Source: Bacteroidaceae bacterium
GTDB taxonomy: Bacteria; Bacteroidota; Bacteroidia; Bacteroidales; Bacteroidaceae
Reading direction: 5' to 3'
NCBI GenBank assembly: GCA_017507105.1
Contig: JAFWBM010000039.1
Span: 62,001 to 126,000 of the forward strand
DNA length: 64,000 nt
A program made the translations under genes and the position numbers. Each line of letters starts with the position of its first letter. Within the stretch, counting starts at the first letter, position 1. Below the pieces are notes generated by a model. It worked only from the letters and a program-made list of their open reading frames with translations. It was not told the origin of the DNA and ran no database searches. This document shows positions 36,542 to 45,649 of this stretch, piece after piece.

Positions 36542-36976
36542 ATGAAAAAACTAATTCCATTTTTATTTGTAGCACTGGCTGCATTTATTGCATGTGACGA
36601 TGATGACGATAAAGGAGCGTTTATTAATGATACAATAAAGTCATATATAGAGACAAAATATTCGGGTTCTGTGTTGCGCAAGGCCGAGTATGAGAAGAGC
36701 GGATTACTTGAAGTGGAGTTTATCCACGACTCTTTGATTAAAGATGCTTACTTCAAGTCGGATAACAGTTGGGTATATACCGAATGGGATGTAAGAACGG
36801 CGTCATTGCCACAGGTTGTAACAGATGCTGTAAAGAAGGCCTACCCTGATTATGTAATTGACAGTGCCGATTATATAGAGTCACCCGATGGAGACTACTA
36901 CAAGCTGGAACTTGAGAAGGGTAATATAGAGAAAATACTGTTTGTTTCTCCCGATGGTGAAATTGTTGACGAATAA
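36542..36976 (+). CDS. PepSY-like lipoprotein with acidic surface-export signal
   Basis: This 144-residue lipoprotein has Cys18 in FIAC, followed at once by five Asp and a Lys. A run of acidic residues after the lipid Cys matches the lipoprotein export signal that sends Bacteroidetes lipoproteins to the cell surface. The mature part has PepSY-like halves (INDTIKSYIETKYSGSVLRKAEYE and LPQVVTDAVKKAYPDYVIDSADY), related in layout to the gene upstream. Both end at the same terminator. Binding partner and function are unknown. Confidence 0.78.
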   Translation: MKKLIPFLFVALAAFIACDDDDDKGAFINDTIKSYIETKYSGSVLRKAEYEKSGLLEVEFIHDSLIKDAYFKSDNSWVYTEWDVRTASLPQVVTDAVKKAYPDYVIDSADYIESPDGDYYKLELEKGNIEKILFVSPDGEIVDE

Positions 36977-37023
36977 TTTTGTAGTAATAGTTTCAAAATA
37001 GTTTAGTGTTGTTTAATTACTGC

Positions 37024-37062
37024 TGTAGACGCATCGTTTTTTTTGATGCGTCTACAATGTTT
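37024..37062 (+). terminator. Intrinsic terminator of the PepSY-like pair
   Basis: A perfect 12-pair stem (37024-37035 with 37045-37056) with a nine-base T-rich loop is followed by ATGTTTTATTA. It lies 47 bases after the second stop codon. Confidence 0.8.
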
Positions 37063-37077
37063 TATTATATATTACCC

Positions 37078-37106
37078 TTTGCTTTGAAAAAAAAATGCTA
37101 TTTTCG
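37078..37106 (+). promoter_or_regulatory. Promoter of the metF-holB-ricT-gldH operon
   Basis: TTTG at 37078-37081 and TATTTTCG followed by C at 37099-37106 are 17 bases apart. The predicted leader is about 87 bases. Confidence 0.5.
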
Positions 37107-37199
37107 CAAATTAATGCTTATAAGGCATGTTGTGTCGAGTTTGCAGTAGTGTATATCCTATTGTATATATGAGACATTACAATTATAAAAAATCGTTCA

Positions 37200-38153
37200 A
37201 TGAGAGTAATAGACTATATAAACAGTTCCGAAAAGACAGCTTTCTCCTTTGAGGTACTGCCTCCCGTAAAAGGTACAGGTATTACAAGGCTCTTCAATTC
37301 CATTGATAAGTTGATGGAGTTTGGCCCGAAATATATAAATATAACGACACATCATAGTGAGAATATATATGTGGACATGGGCAATGGGATGTTCAAACGT
37401 TCCAATATCCGTCGTCGTCCGGGTACTGTGGCTGTGGCTACAGCTATCCATCATAAATATGGTATTCCGGTAGTGCCGCATATCCTTTGCAACGGATATA
37501 CTTTGGAAGAGACCGAGTATGTTCTCATAGATCTTCAATTGTCGGGTATTACAGATATTCTTGTGTTGCGTGGAGATAAAGTGAAGGAAGACAATAATTC
37601 GTTACCTATACAAAACGGACATAAGCATGCTATTGAGTTGCAGCGACAGATCAACAACTTCAACAAGGGCTATTTTATCGACGGAACCAAGATGAAGGAT
37701 AAGGGTGCCGATTTTTCATACGGTGTAGCATGTTATCCCGAGAAGCATGAGGAGGCTCCAAATATCGACAGCGATATATTCTGGCTGAAACAGAAGATGG
37801 ATGAGGGAGCAGAATATGCAGTTACACAGATGTTTTTCGATAACTCAAAATATTTCGATTTCGTAAAGCGTGCGCGTGCAGCCGGTATTACAATACCTAT
37901 AATTCCCGGAATTAAGCCCATCTATAGGATGTCGCAAATGAATGTGTTACCCAAGACATTTCATGTGGACTTGCCAGCTCAGCTTGTGAGCGAAATGTTG
38001 AAATGTAGGGACGATGCCTCTGTAAAGCAGTTGGGAATAGAGTGGTGTATTGCACAATGCAAAGAACTTATTGAAAGAGGTGTACCCAGTATACACTTTT
38101 ATACAGTGAATGCAGTAGATTGTGTTTGTGAAACAGCCAAGGCTATTTATTGA
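37200..38153 (+). CDS. metF: Methylenetetrahydrofolate reductase
   Basis: MetF reduces 5,10-methylene-THF to 5-methyl-THF for methionine synthesis, using FAD. The 317-residue TIM-barrel protein begins INSSEKTAFSFEVLPPVKG, where the Glu aligns with the catalytic residue of MetF. ILVLRGDK near residue 120 and FFDNSKYFDFVKRARAAG near 212 are family motifs. It heads a compact operon, with holB starting 6 bases after its stop. Confidence 0.94.
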   Translation: MRVIDYINSSEKTAFSFEVLPPVKGTGITRLFNSIDKLMEFGPKYINITTHHSENIYVDMGNGMFKRSNIRRRPGTVAVATAIHHKYGIPVVPHILCNGYTLEETEYVLIDLQLSGITDILVLRGDKVKEDNNSLPIQNGHKHAIELQRQINNFNKGYFIDGTKMKDKGADFSYGVACYPEKHEEAPNIDSDIFWLKQKMDEGAEYAVTQMFFDNSKYFDFVKRARAAGITIPIIPGIKPIYRMSQMNVLPKTFHVDLPAQLVSEMLKCRDDASVKQLGIEWCIAQCKELIERGVPSIHFYTVNAVDCVCETAKAIY

Positions 38154-38159
38154 TATTAT

Positions 38160-39296
38160 ATGTACTTCGCAGATATTATAGGACAAGAGTCTATTAAGAT
38201 GCAGCTCAGGCGCATGGTTGATGAAAACCACTTGGCGCATGCCTTGCTTTTTACTGGTCCGCTAGGTAACGGAAAACTGCCGATGGCTGTAGCTCTTGCA
38301 CACTATCTGTTGTGTAACAGGCATAATGCCGAAGGCGCATGTGGTAGTTGTCCTACATGCGTTAAGGTAAATAAACTCATTCACAGCGATTTGCATTTTG
38401 TTTTCCCTGTTCTGAAGAAGAAAGGGAATAGTTCGGACAAGGCTCCTGTCAGTGACGATTATATTGCCGAGTGGCGCGAGTTATTTACATCTAACCCCTA
38501 TTTTACATACACCGATTGGCTTGCCAAGATGGGTGTGGATAATCAGCAACCTATGATATATGAGCGCGAGAGTGGTGAGATATTGCATAAACTATCAATG
38601 CAGTCGCGCGAAGGAGGTTGGAAAATAGTAATCATATGGTTGCCCGAGAGGATGAATGAGAAGTGTTCCAATAAACTTTTGAAGATTATAGAGGAACCTC
38701 CAAAAGATACGCTGTTTATTTTGGTTTCAGAGGAGCCTGAGAATATTATTCCTACAATACTCAGTAGGACACAGCGTGTAGAACTACCTCGTCTCTCAAA
38801 TGAGGATATTACAGTTGCATTGCAGCAACGTTATGGTCTTACAGCAGAAGATGCTTCAAGTGTTGCGCAACAGAGTGTTGGCAACTGGGAAAAAGCCGAG
38901 GAGTTGTTGCGAGTAGATACCGAGAAGGAACTCTATCTCGAACTTTTTGCTCAACTTATGCGTATAGCATATGCGCGTAATATTCGCGAGATGAAAAGGT
39001 GGAGCGAGCAGGTTGCAGGGATGGGGCGTGAGCGTCAAAAACATCTGCTTGACTATTGTCAGCGTATGATTCGTGAGAATTTCATTATGAATTTTAAGTG
39101 CGACCAGATGCTATATATGTCCGATGCCGAACACAATTTCTCGGTACGTTTCTCGCCTTTTGTAAATGAACGTAATATTTTTGGAATTATGGAAGAACTG
39201 AGTGAGGCTCAGCTCCATATACAGCAGAATGTTAATGCTAAGATGGTCTTCTTCGATATGTCGTTGAGGATGATTGTATGGATAAAGAACAGATAA
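38160..39296 (+). CDS. holB: DNA polymerase III subunit delta'
   Basis: Delta' is the stator subunit of the clamp loader. The 378-residue protein starts with the RFC-like segment FADIIGQESIKMQLRRMV. A degenerate Walker A (GPLGNGKL) lacks the Ser/Thr after the Lys, as expected of a non-ATP-binding subunit. The zinc module (CNRHNAEGACGSCPTC, about residues 57-72), the Pro-rich helix IIEEPPKDTLFILVSEEPENI and the SRTQRVELPRL (SRC-like) motif follow. Residues about 85-150 include an extra segment between the zinc module and box V that many Bacteroidetes appear to share. Confidence 0.9.
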   Translation: MYFADIIGQESIKMQLRRMVDENHLAHALLFTGPLGNGKLPMAVALAHYLLCNRHNAEGACGSCPTCVKVNKLIHSDLHFVFPVLKKKGNSSDKAPVSDDYIAEWRELFTSNPYFTYTDWLAKMGVDNQQPMIYERESGEILHKLSMQSREGGWKIVIIWLPERMNEKCSNKLLKIIEEPPKDTLFILVSEEPENIIPTILSRTQRVELPRLSNEDITVALQQRYGLTAEDASSVAQQSVGNWEKAEELLRVDTEKELYLELFAQLMRIAYARNIREMKRWSEQVAGMGRERQKHLLDYCQRMIRENFIMNFKCDQMLYMSDAEHNFSVRFSPFVNERNIFGIMEELSEAQLHIQQNVNAKMVFFDMSLRMIVWIKNR

Positions 39297-39306
39297 AGTG
39301 ACCCTT

Positions 39307-40548
39307 ATGGATAAATGTGAATATAGAGATAATAATGGTTGTGCAGGAGTCTGCTGCGAAGGATGTGGCAAGATGGATGCACCGTTGCATACTTTTGATT
39401 GGTTGGCCGGTGTTCCTGGTAACTATGAGGATACGGATATTGTAGAGGTACAGTTCAAGAACACCCGCAAGGGATATTATAAAAATAGCAACGCAATACC
39501 TCTTAAAAAAGGTGATATTGTAGCTGTTGAGGCTACTCCCGGGCATGATATAGGCAAGGTAACTCTTACCGGACGTCTGGTACTTATGCAACTGAAGAAA
39601 ACCCGTCTTACACCTGAATCGGAATTCAAACGTATATATCGTAAGGCTAAGCCGGTTGATATGGAGAAATATGCCGAGGCGAAGGCGCGTGAACATGATA
39701 CAATGATACGCTCTCGTCAGATAGCCAAGGAACTGGAACTTGATATGAAGATTGGCGATGTGGAATATCAGGGTGATGGCCTAAAGGCTATATTCTACTA
39801 TATAGCCGACAACCGTGTCGATTTTCGACAATTGATAAAAGTGCTTGCAGATGTCTTCAAGATAAAGATAGAGATGAAGCAGATTGGAGCGCGACAGGAG
39901 GCGGGGCGTATAGGTGGTATAGGTCCGTGTGGTCGCGAATTGTGTTGTGCCACTTTTACTACAAACTTTGTCTCGGTTTCGACATCGGCTGCCCGCTTTC
40001 AGGATATATCATTGAATCCGCAAAAACTGGCAGGTCAGTGTGCTAAACTCAAATGCTGTCTGAACTATGAGGTTGATGCCTATGTCGAGGCTTCTCGAGG
40101 TATGCCGTCACGAGATATTGAGATTGAGACAAAAGATAGTACATATTATTTCTTTAAAGCAGATATCTTGAATGGTCTGATTACATATTCTACCGATAAA
40201 TATATTGCAGCCAATCTTGTAACAATTCCTATAAAACGTGCTAATGCCGTTATTGAGATGAACAAGCGTGGTGAGCGCCCTGAAAGTCTTTCCTCGGGTG
40301 GACAAGATGAGAAACATTCGTACGACCTTCTTGAACAAGAGAATATAAATAGGTTTGATAATACCTCAAAGAACAAGCGTAGGAAAAGCGGTAAAGGGTC
40401 CAATCGTCAAGCGGCATCCAAAACAGAGCAACCTATACGTGATGAGGCTCCTCGTACCGAGCATAAAGGTAACAGACGTTATAAAGGTGGTCGCGGTGGC
40501 AATAATGGTACTGATGCAGTTGTAAAGGGCGATGACAAGAAGAATTAG
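39307..40548 (+). CDS. ricT: PSP1-domain protein (RicT/YaaT-like)
   Basis: This PSP1 C-terminal domain protein has about 413 residues from ATG 39307; a GTG nine bases earlier is also in frame. The Cys-rich segments NGCAGVCCEGCGK (N-terminal), CGRELCCATF (about 215) and CAKLKCCLNYE (about 250) match RicT/YaaT, which in Bacillus belongs to the Fe-S Y-complex that assists RNase Y. The last 90 residues are low-complexity and basic (KNKRRKSGKGSNRQ, GNRRYKGGRGGN), suggesting RNA contact. The gldH start lies inside its 3' end (17-base overlap). Confidence 0.85.
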   Translation: MDKCEYRDNNGCAGVCCEGCGKMDAPLHTFDWLAGVPGNYEDTDIVEVQFKNTRKGYYKNSNAIPLKKGDIVAVEATPGHDIGKVTLTGRLVLMQLKKTRLTPESEFKRIYRKAKPVDMEKYAEAKAREHDTMIRSRQIAKELELDMKIGDVEYQGDGLKAIFYYIADNRVDFRQLIKVLADVFKIKIEMKQIGARQEAGRIGGIGPCGRELCCATFTTNFVSVSTSAARFQDISLNPQKLAGQCAKLKCCLNYEVDAYVEASRGMPSRDIEIETKDSTYYFFKADILNGLITYSTDKYIAANLVTIPIKRANAVIEMNKRGERPESLSSGGQDEKHSYDLLEQENINRFDNTSKNKRRKSGKGSNRQAASKTEQPIRDEAPRTEHKGNRRYKGGRGGNNGTDAVVKGDDKKN

Positions 40549-41008
40549 CCAATACATTTTACTCTTGTGCTTGTTGCTTATATGTTCATGCGATAGGACT
40601 CTGTACCACAGTTTTTACTCTGTAGATGATGAATGGCTGCCTTGTGATACGATACGTTTCTATGTTTCAGAGCCTATATATTCATGGCATGAGTGTCGTG
40701 CAGATGTAGAGTTGCGTTGCAATACCCAATATCCTTATAAGGACTTATGGTTGCATGTAGAGGCTCGTCTCTCAAATGATTCTATCATTTCATCCGATAC
40801 TCTTTGCTGCGAGCTCTTTGACGAGTATGGCAAACAGATCGGTACCACTGCTGGCCTTCTTTATCAAACAGAATTTACCTTTGCATATCTTGAACTGGAG
40901 GGTATAGATACATTGTGCATAAATGTTTCACATCTTATGAACAAAGCAGTAGTTGGAGTAAAGGATGTTGGACTCAGGCTCTCTGCTTGCGATCTGCATC
41001 AACCCTGA
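40532..41008 (+). CDS. gldH: Gliding motility lipoprotein GldH
   Basis: This 158-residue outer-membrane-type lipoprotein has a signal (YILLLCLLLICSC, lipid Cys near 20). It is required for gliding and chitin use in Flavobacterium, although its exact T9SS role is unclear. The opening DRTLYHSFYSVDDEWLPCDT is typical, and it lies behind the ricT/PSP1 gene as I recall for many Bacteroidetes. It overlaps ricT by 17 bases, and the convergent rodA by 35 bases at its 3' end. Confidence 0.85.
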   Translation: MTRRISQYILLLCLLLICSCDRTLYHSFYSVDDEWLPCDTIRFYVSEPIYSWHECRADVELRCNTQYPYKDLWLHVEARLSNDSIISSDTLCCELFDEYGKQIGTTAGLLYQTEFTFAYLELEGIDTLCINVSHLMNKAVVGVKDVGLRLSACDLHQP

Positions 41009-42440
41009 GGAAACTGAAAAGCAGAATCGAGAAACCGAGGAACGATGAGCCTCCATAGCTGAAAAACGGGAGTGGAATGCCGATAACAGGCATTATGCCA
41101 AGTACCATTCCTATGTTTATAGTGAAATGGAAAAAGAAAATAGAGGCAAGTGAGTAGCCATAAACTCTGCCGAAACGGTCGTTCTGTCGCTCTGCCAACT
41201 GCATTATGCGTAATATGAATACGGCGAAGAGAAACAGTACTGTTGCCGAACCTATAAAGCCTTGCTCCTCACCTATTGTACAGAATATGAAATCGGTATC
41301 CTGTTCGGGTACATATTTCAATTTTGTTTGGGTTCCTTTAAGGAAGCCTTTACCTGTAACACCTCCCGAGCCAATAGCTATTTTGGACTGGTGTACATTG
41401 TATCCGGCATTCGATAAATCATCCTTCAATCCAAGAAGAACCTCGATACGTATGCGCTGGTGGTCTCTTAGTACATGATGCATTACATGATCGCACGATG
41501 CATAGAAGATAAGCGAACCAATTATGAATAGTGCTGCATATAGATTCCTCTTCTCTTTTGCAAGCCTTATCTTTAGGAGTAGGTATATAACAGTGAATGT
41601 TATCAGCAGATACTGGAACACTATAATATTGAAGGATATAAGATACACAGCAATCCAATATGCTCCCAATGTTCCTATAATGTTCACAAGCGCCAATGTG
41701 AGAAAGGTATTGTCATTTTTGCACCAGAACTTTACCATAGCCAGAGAGAATATCTGTATGAGAACTAAAACTGCGTAATGCCCCATAGAGACACCTACGT
41801 CGTTTATCAGGACATCGGAGAACCTTATTCCAACCACGAAATATATAATGCTGCTTATGGCTGTTAGCAATACAATGCCGCTCATCCCCTCTCTATATAG
41901 TACAATGAAGAATGCAAGATATACAAGCGCACTTCCGGTTTCTCTTTGTGATATTATCACAAGCATTGGTAGTATGAATAATCCTATGGATGCAAGGAGG
42001 TCTTGCTTTTTGTTTATGTCGAATCCATAACGGCTCATGTACGAGGCAAGAGTAAGCGTTGTGGCAAACTTCATGAACTCGGCCGGCTGTAAACTGAATC
42101 GGCCTATTGTGAGCCATGAATGTGAGCCTTTTATATCTCGTGATACAAATATTGTCACTATGCCTACGATTATAAAGAATACATATATGATATAAGCCCA
42201 ATCTTTATATATACGCTTGTCGAAACAGAGCAGTATTATTCCTATAAAGATTGATATTCCCATCCATATGGCCTGTTTCCCACTTCGGTCTTCGGGGTTT
42301 AGGAACTCCAGGAAACTGCTCTCTATGTAGCTGTGGCTTGCACCGCATATTGCAAACCAACCCATGATAGCGAGCGTCAGATATATGGCAATCGTTATCC
42401 AATCTATATTTTGTATAATGCTACCTCTCTCCCTCTCCAT
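40974..42440 (-). CDS. rodA: Rod-shape peptidoglycan glycosyltransferase RodA
   Basis: RodA is the SEDS polymerase of the elongasome, working with PBP2. The 488-residue polytopic protein carries the SEDS signatures GSHSWLTIGRFSLQPAEFMK (about residue 110), SGGVTGKGFLKGTQTKLKYVPEQDTDFIF (about 355) and GIPLPFFSYGGSSF (about 457). It is longer than many RodA proteins because of an extra membrane region near residues 200-300. Its start lies inside mrdA (20-base overlap), implying coupled translation. The 3' end overlaps gldH on the other strand. Confidence 0.95.
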   Translation of the reverse strand: MERERGSIIQNIDWITIAIYLTLAIMGWFAICGASHSYIESSFLEFLNPEDRSGKQAIWMGISIFIGIILLCFDKRIYKDWAYIIYVFFIIVGIVTIFVSRDIKGSHSWLTIGRFSLQPAEFMKFATTLTLASYMSRYGFDINKKQDLLASIGLFILPMLVIISQRETGSALVYLAFFIVLYREGMSGIVLLTAISSIIYFVVGIRFSDVLINDVGVSMGHYAVLVLIQIFSLAMVKFWCKNDNTFLTLALVNIIGTLGAYWIAVYLISFNIIVFQYLLITFTVIYLLLKIRLAKEKRNLYAALFIIGSLIFYASCDHVMHHVLRDHQRIRIEVLLGLKDDLSNAGYNVHQSKIAIGSGGVTGKGFLKGTQTKLKYVPEQDTDFIFCTIGEEQGFIGSATVLFLFAVFILRIMQLAERQNDRFGRVYGYSLASIFFFHFTINIGMVLGIMPVIGIPLPFFSYGGSSFLGFSILLFSFLRVDADRKQRA

Positions 42441-44262
42441 AGTATATTCTCTTCTCTCCTATGGAACGTGCCTTTTCAAGGCTCTCCACTGAGAGTGTGT
42501 CATTTAGATATTTTTCCATTATGAGCGCGCCTATGGGTACTCCATATGTGGCTCCGAAACCTCCATTCTCTACGTATACGGCTACTGCTATTTGGGGGTT
42601 GTTCATTGGTGCAAAGCCAATGAAAGCCGAGTGATCCTTTCCTTTGTTCTGTGCTGTTCCGGTCTTTCCGCACACCTCTATACCGGGGATGTCTGCACCG
42701 CGACATGTTCCCTCTAACACAGCCTGACGCATACCCTTGACAATATCCTCATATGCAGCACGTTCTGCCATTGTCTTGCGTGGCTCTCTATATATACGCG
42801 GCAATGTGTCGCCCTCAATGCTGCTTACAAGATGTGGAGTGATGAATGTTCCTCGGTTGGCTATTGTAGCACTTAGATTTGCTATCTGCAATGGTGTAAG
42901 TGTTACCTCTCCCTGTCCTATAGATATGCTTATTACTGTTACTGCATTCCAATAGTTACCATAGTGCTTACCATAGTAGTTGGCATTGGGAATCATGCCA
43001 CGTGCCTCTCCCGGAATATCTATCCCCAGACGATAGCCGAATCCCATAGATACCATATAGTCACGCCATATATTCATGGCCTCTTGTACATTTTTATACT
43101 TATCCGATGAGAACATGCGTACAAGTCCCCAACAGAAGTAGGCGTTGCATGATGTGGCTATTGCAGGAAATAGCGATAGTGGTGAACCATGTGCATGGCA
43201 ACCGAGCTTGAATTTGTTGTATCTGAATCCTCCATGACAAGGAAAATGTGTATTGGATGTTATTATCCCCTCTTGCAGAAAGGTAAGTGCCTGAGACGTT
43301 TTGAATGTTGAGCCCGGAGGGTATGTACCCATCACTGCACGATTCATAAGCGGTTTCAGTTTATCTTGTGACAGAATCTTATGATTCTCGCCTCTTTGAC
43401 GTCCGGTCAGCAGGCGTGGGTCATATGAGGGTGAAGATACCATACATAGAATCTCTCCGGTAGAGGGTTCTATTGCTACAATACTTCCAATCTTGTTCTT
43501 CAGTAACTCTTCTCCCAGTTGTTGCAACTCGATGTCTAATCCCAATGTAAGGTTCTTGCCTGTAATGGGGAGTGTATCGAATGCTCCATTCATGTAGTTA
43601 CCTTGTATACGACCGTAGGCATCGCGTAGTAGCATCTCCGTTCCTTTCACGCCTCTCAGTACCTCTTCGTATGAGGCCTCAAGGCCCTGGATTCCTATAT
43701 AATCGCCTCTTGTATAATAGGGGTCTTTATCTATTTTCTTCTGGGAAACCTCGCCTATATCACCAAAAAGGACTCCTGCGGCTCCATAGGTGTATTGTCT
43801 TATTGAACGTTTGCTTATGTAGAATCCGGGGAAACGGTACATCTTCTCCCTGAATGGTGCAAATTCCTCAGATGATAGCCTTGTCATGAATGGTTGCTCG
43901 GTGTATGAGGAGTAACCACGACTTTTACGTATGCTTTTCATCCTATTGTCGAACTCCTCACGAGTTATGTTAAGCGCCTTGCATAGCTCAAGTGTATCTA
44001 CTTTTTTTATCTCGCGAGGAATGAAGGTTATATCGTATGCCGGCTGGTTATACACAAGCAAACGTCCTTTGCGGTCATACATAAGGCCTCGTGCAGGGTA
44101 TATGGTCTTCTTGTAGAATGCGTTACTGTCGGCCTTGCTTTTGTACTCGTCACTGAGCACCTGAAGGTCGAAAAGGCGGCTTGTGTAGACTATGAGTACG
44201 AGCAGTACGGCGGCCCCGAGAATATACTTCCTTTTCTCTATATTGAAATTGTTTGTTGCCAT
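42421..44262 (-). CDS. mrdA: Penicillin-binding protein 2 (elongation transpeptidase)
   Basis: PBP2 cross-links new peptidoglycan along the side wall with RodA. The 613-residue protein has a membrane anchor (about residues 12-32), a pedestal domain (LMYDRKGRLLVYNQPAYDI) and the transpeptidase domain. The catalytic Ser318 is in YPPGSTFKT, with the SCN motif in ATSCNAYF and KTG in VCGKTGTAQN. mreD ends 1 base upstream, so the shape genes are tightly packed. Confidence 0.96.
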   Translation of the reverse strand: MATNNFNIEKRKYILGAAVLLVLIVYTSRLFDLQVLSDEYKSKADSNAFYKKTIYPARGLMYDRKGRLLVYNQPAYDITFIPREIKKVDTLELCKALNITREEFDNRMKSIRKSRGYSSYTEQPFMTRLSSEEFAPFREKMYRFPGFYISKRSIRQYTYGAAGVLFGDIGEVSQKKIDKDPYYTRGDYIGIQGLEASYEEVLRGVKGTEMLLRDAYGRIQGNYMNGAFDTLPITGKNLTLGLDIELQQLGEELLKNKIGSIVAIEPSTGEILCMVSSPSYDPRLLTGRQRGENHKILSQDKLKPLMNRAVMGTYPPGSTFKTSQALTFLQEGIITSNTHFPCHGGFRYNKFKLGCHAHGSPLSLFPAIATSCNAYFCWGLVRMFSSDKYKNVQEAMNIWRDYMVSMGFGYRLGIDIPGEARGMIPNANYYGKHYGNYWNAVTVISISIGQGEVTLTPLQIANLSATIANRGTFITPHLVSSIEGDTLPRIYREPRKTMAERAAYEDIVKGMRQAVLEGTCRGADIPGIEVCGKTGTAQNKGKDHSAFIGFAPMNNPQIAVAVYVENGGFGATYGVPIGALIMEKYLNDTLSVESLEKARSIGEKRIYYGEGER

Positions 44263-44263
44263 G

Positions 44264-44764
44264 TTACTTGCGTGTAAAGGACTCGGCTACAATAAGAAAA
44301 AGAATTGTAAGAAGTGTACTGCCTCCTACACTGATAAGTAGAGTTAAAGGATAGCTTATCGTGAACAGCTCTATCATGTATAGTGTTACATAAAACAGAG
44401 TCGTACACAACAGCATATAGCTTATATATCGGCTCCAGCCAATGGTACCTGCGCCGGGAATAATATCATCGGCGGTACCTTTCTGTATAAACTGTTCGAG
44501 GATGTTGTTGCGTAGCAATGCTGCAAGCGTGGTGGCAGCAGCGTGTACGCCGGGTGTGTTTGCAAAAATATCGGTAGCGATTCCCATAAGAAATGCCCAT
44601 ATGAGTATCTCATTTTTTGAGGTATAACGCGGTAATTTCAGAATAAAAAGAATTGATATATATGCGGTGGCATATCCAAACAGATGAATCTGTCCGAATA
44701 TGAATACCTGAAGCATCAGCAACAGGACGAAATTACGTATTCTTATAAGATAGTTCCTTGTCAT
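44264..44764 (-). CDS. mreD: Rod shape-determining protein MreD
   Basis: This 166-residue inner-membrane protein with about five helices belongs to the elongasome. The family is weakly conserved; identity rests on size, hydrophobicity, the LPRYTSKNEILIWAFLMGI segment and position between mreC and mrdA. Its start overlaps the mreC stop by four bases (ATGA). Confidence 0.87.
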   Translation of the reverse strand: MTRNYLIRIRNFVLLLMLQVFIFGQIHLFGYATAYISILFILKLPRYTSKNEILIWAFLMGIATDIFANTPGVHAAATTLAALLRNNILEQFIQKGTADDIIPGAGTIGWSRYISYMLLCTTLFYVTLYMIELFTISYPLTLLISVGGSTLLTILFLIVAESFTRK

Positions 44765-45609
44765 TGTTTAGGAATATTCTTTTCAAGTTCTTTCTGTTCT
44801 TTATACCCATCGCGTCCGACAATAAACACCGTACGTAATGTAGAGAAGTCTGCAAACAATCTGACTCTTGCTTTGTAGAACATACCATCGATAGATTCCT
44901 CGATGTCATCTATTGTTCCAACCGGAATATCCTCGGGGAATATCGAAGAGTGCCCACTTGTAACAATTGTATCACCAATTGCGAATCTTGAGTGACGTGG
45001 TAAGTCTACAAGATATGAGAACTCTTTATCCTTTCCGTCCCACTGAAGAATGCTTGTCTCGTTACCGTTACGTATCTTGCAGCTGGTGTTGCTTTTGTTA
45101 TTCAATAGCGGTAATACCAAAGAGTAGTGTTGAGATGCCTGATATATTACTCCCACAACGCCGTTACTGTTAAAGACTCCCATCTCGTTGCCTATACCGT
45201 CCTCCAATCCTTTATCTATTACAATAAAGTAGTTGAGGCGTGTGAGTGTATTGCTTACAACATTTGCGGCGTAGAAATTGTAGTTGTTTTTGTATCTATT
45301 TGCGGTGGTATCGTTCAACAGTGCCTTGCTGTTGTTGGCTTCGTTTAATTGCCCGCGTAGTACGGCAATCTCTTGTAATAACTCTCTATTGTGCTTGAGT
45401 AACGAACTGTTCTCTGTGCGCAGGCCAAAGTAACTGTCGATATCGGTGAAAATGGCATAAACATCGCCTGCAACACGATTGGCAGACGTGAAAAAGATTG
45501 CATTCTGATAGTTGTTGAAACGTACAATAAGCATAAAACTGATTCCTTCCAATAATATGAAAAGGAACCAGTGATTATGCTTTATGAGGAAGTTCAGAAT
45601 TGTTTGCAC
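44761..45609 (-). CDS. mreC: Rod shape-determining protein MreC
   Basis: This 282-residue periplasmic protein links MreB and PBP2. It has one N-terminal membrane helix (about residues 12-30), a coiled coil near 60-95 (SLLKHNRELLQEIAVLRGQL) and a beta domain with GVVGVIYQASQHYSLVLPLL and PRHSRFAIGDTIVTSG, the MreC signature. It follows mreB by 40 bases and overlaps mreD. Confidence 0.94.
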   Translation of the reverse strand: MQTILNFLIKHNHWFLFILLEGISFMLIVRFNNYQNAIFFTSANRVAGDVYAIFTDIDSYFGLRTENSSLLKHNRELLQEIAVLRGQLNEANNSKALLNDTTANRYKNNYNFYAANVVSNTLTRLNYFIVIDKGLEDGIGNEMGVFNSNGVVGVIYQASQHYSLVLPLLNNKSNTSCKIRNGNETSILQWDGKDKEFSYLVDLPRHSRFAIGDTIVTSGHSSIFPEDIPVGTIDDIEESIDGMFYKARVRLFADFSTLRTVFIVGRDGYKEQKELEKNIPKQ

Positions 45610-45649
45610 TTAATATATACTTTGTTGCTCTTTTCCTCTTTTTTATTTT

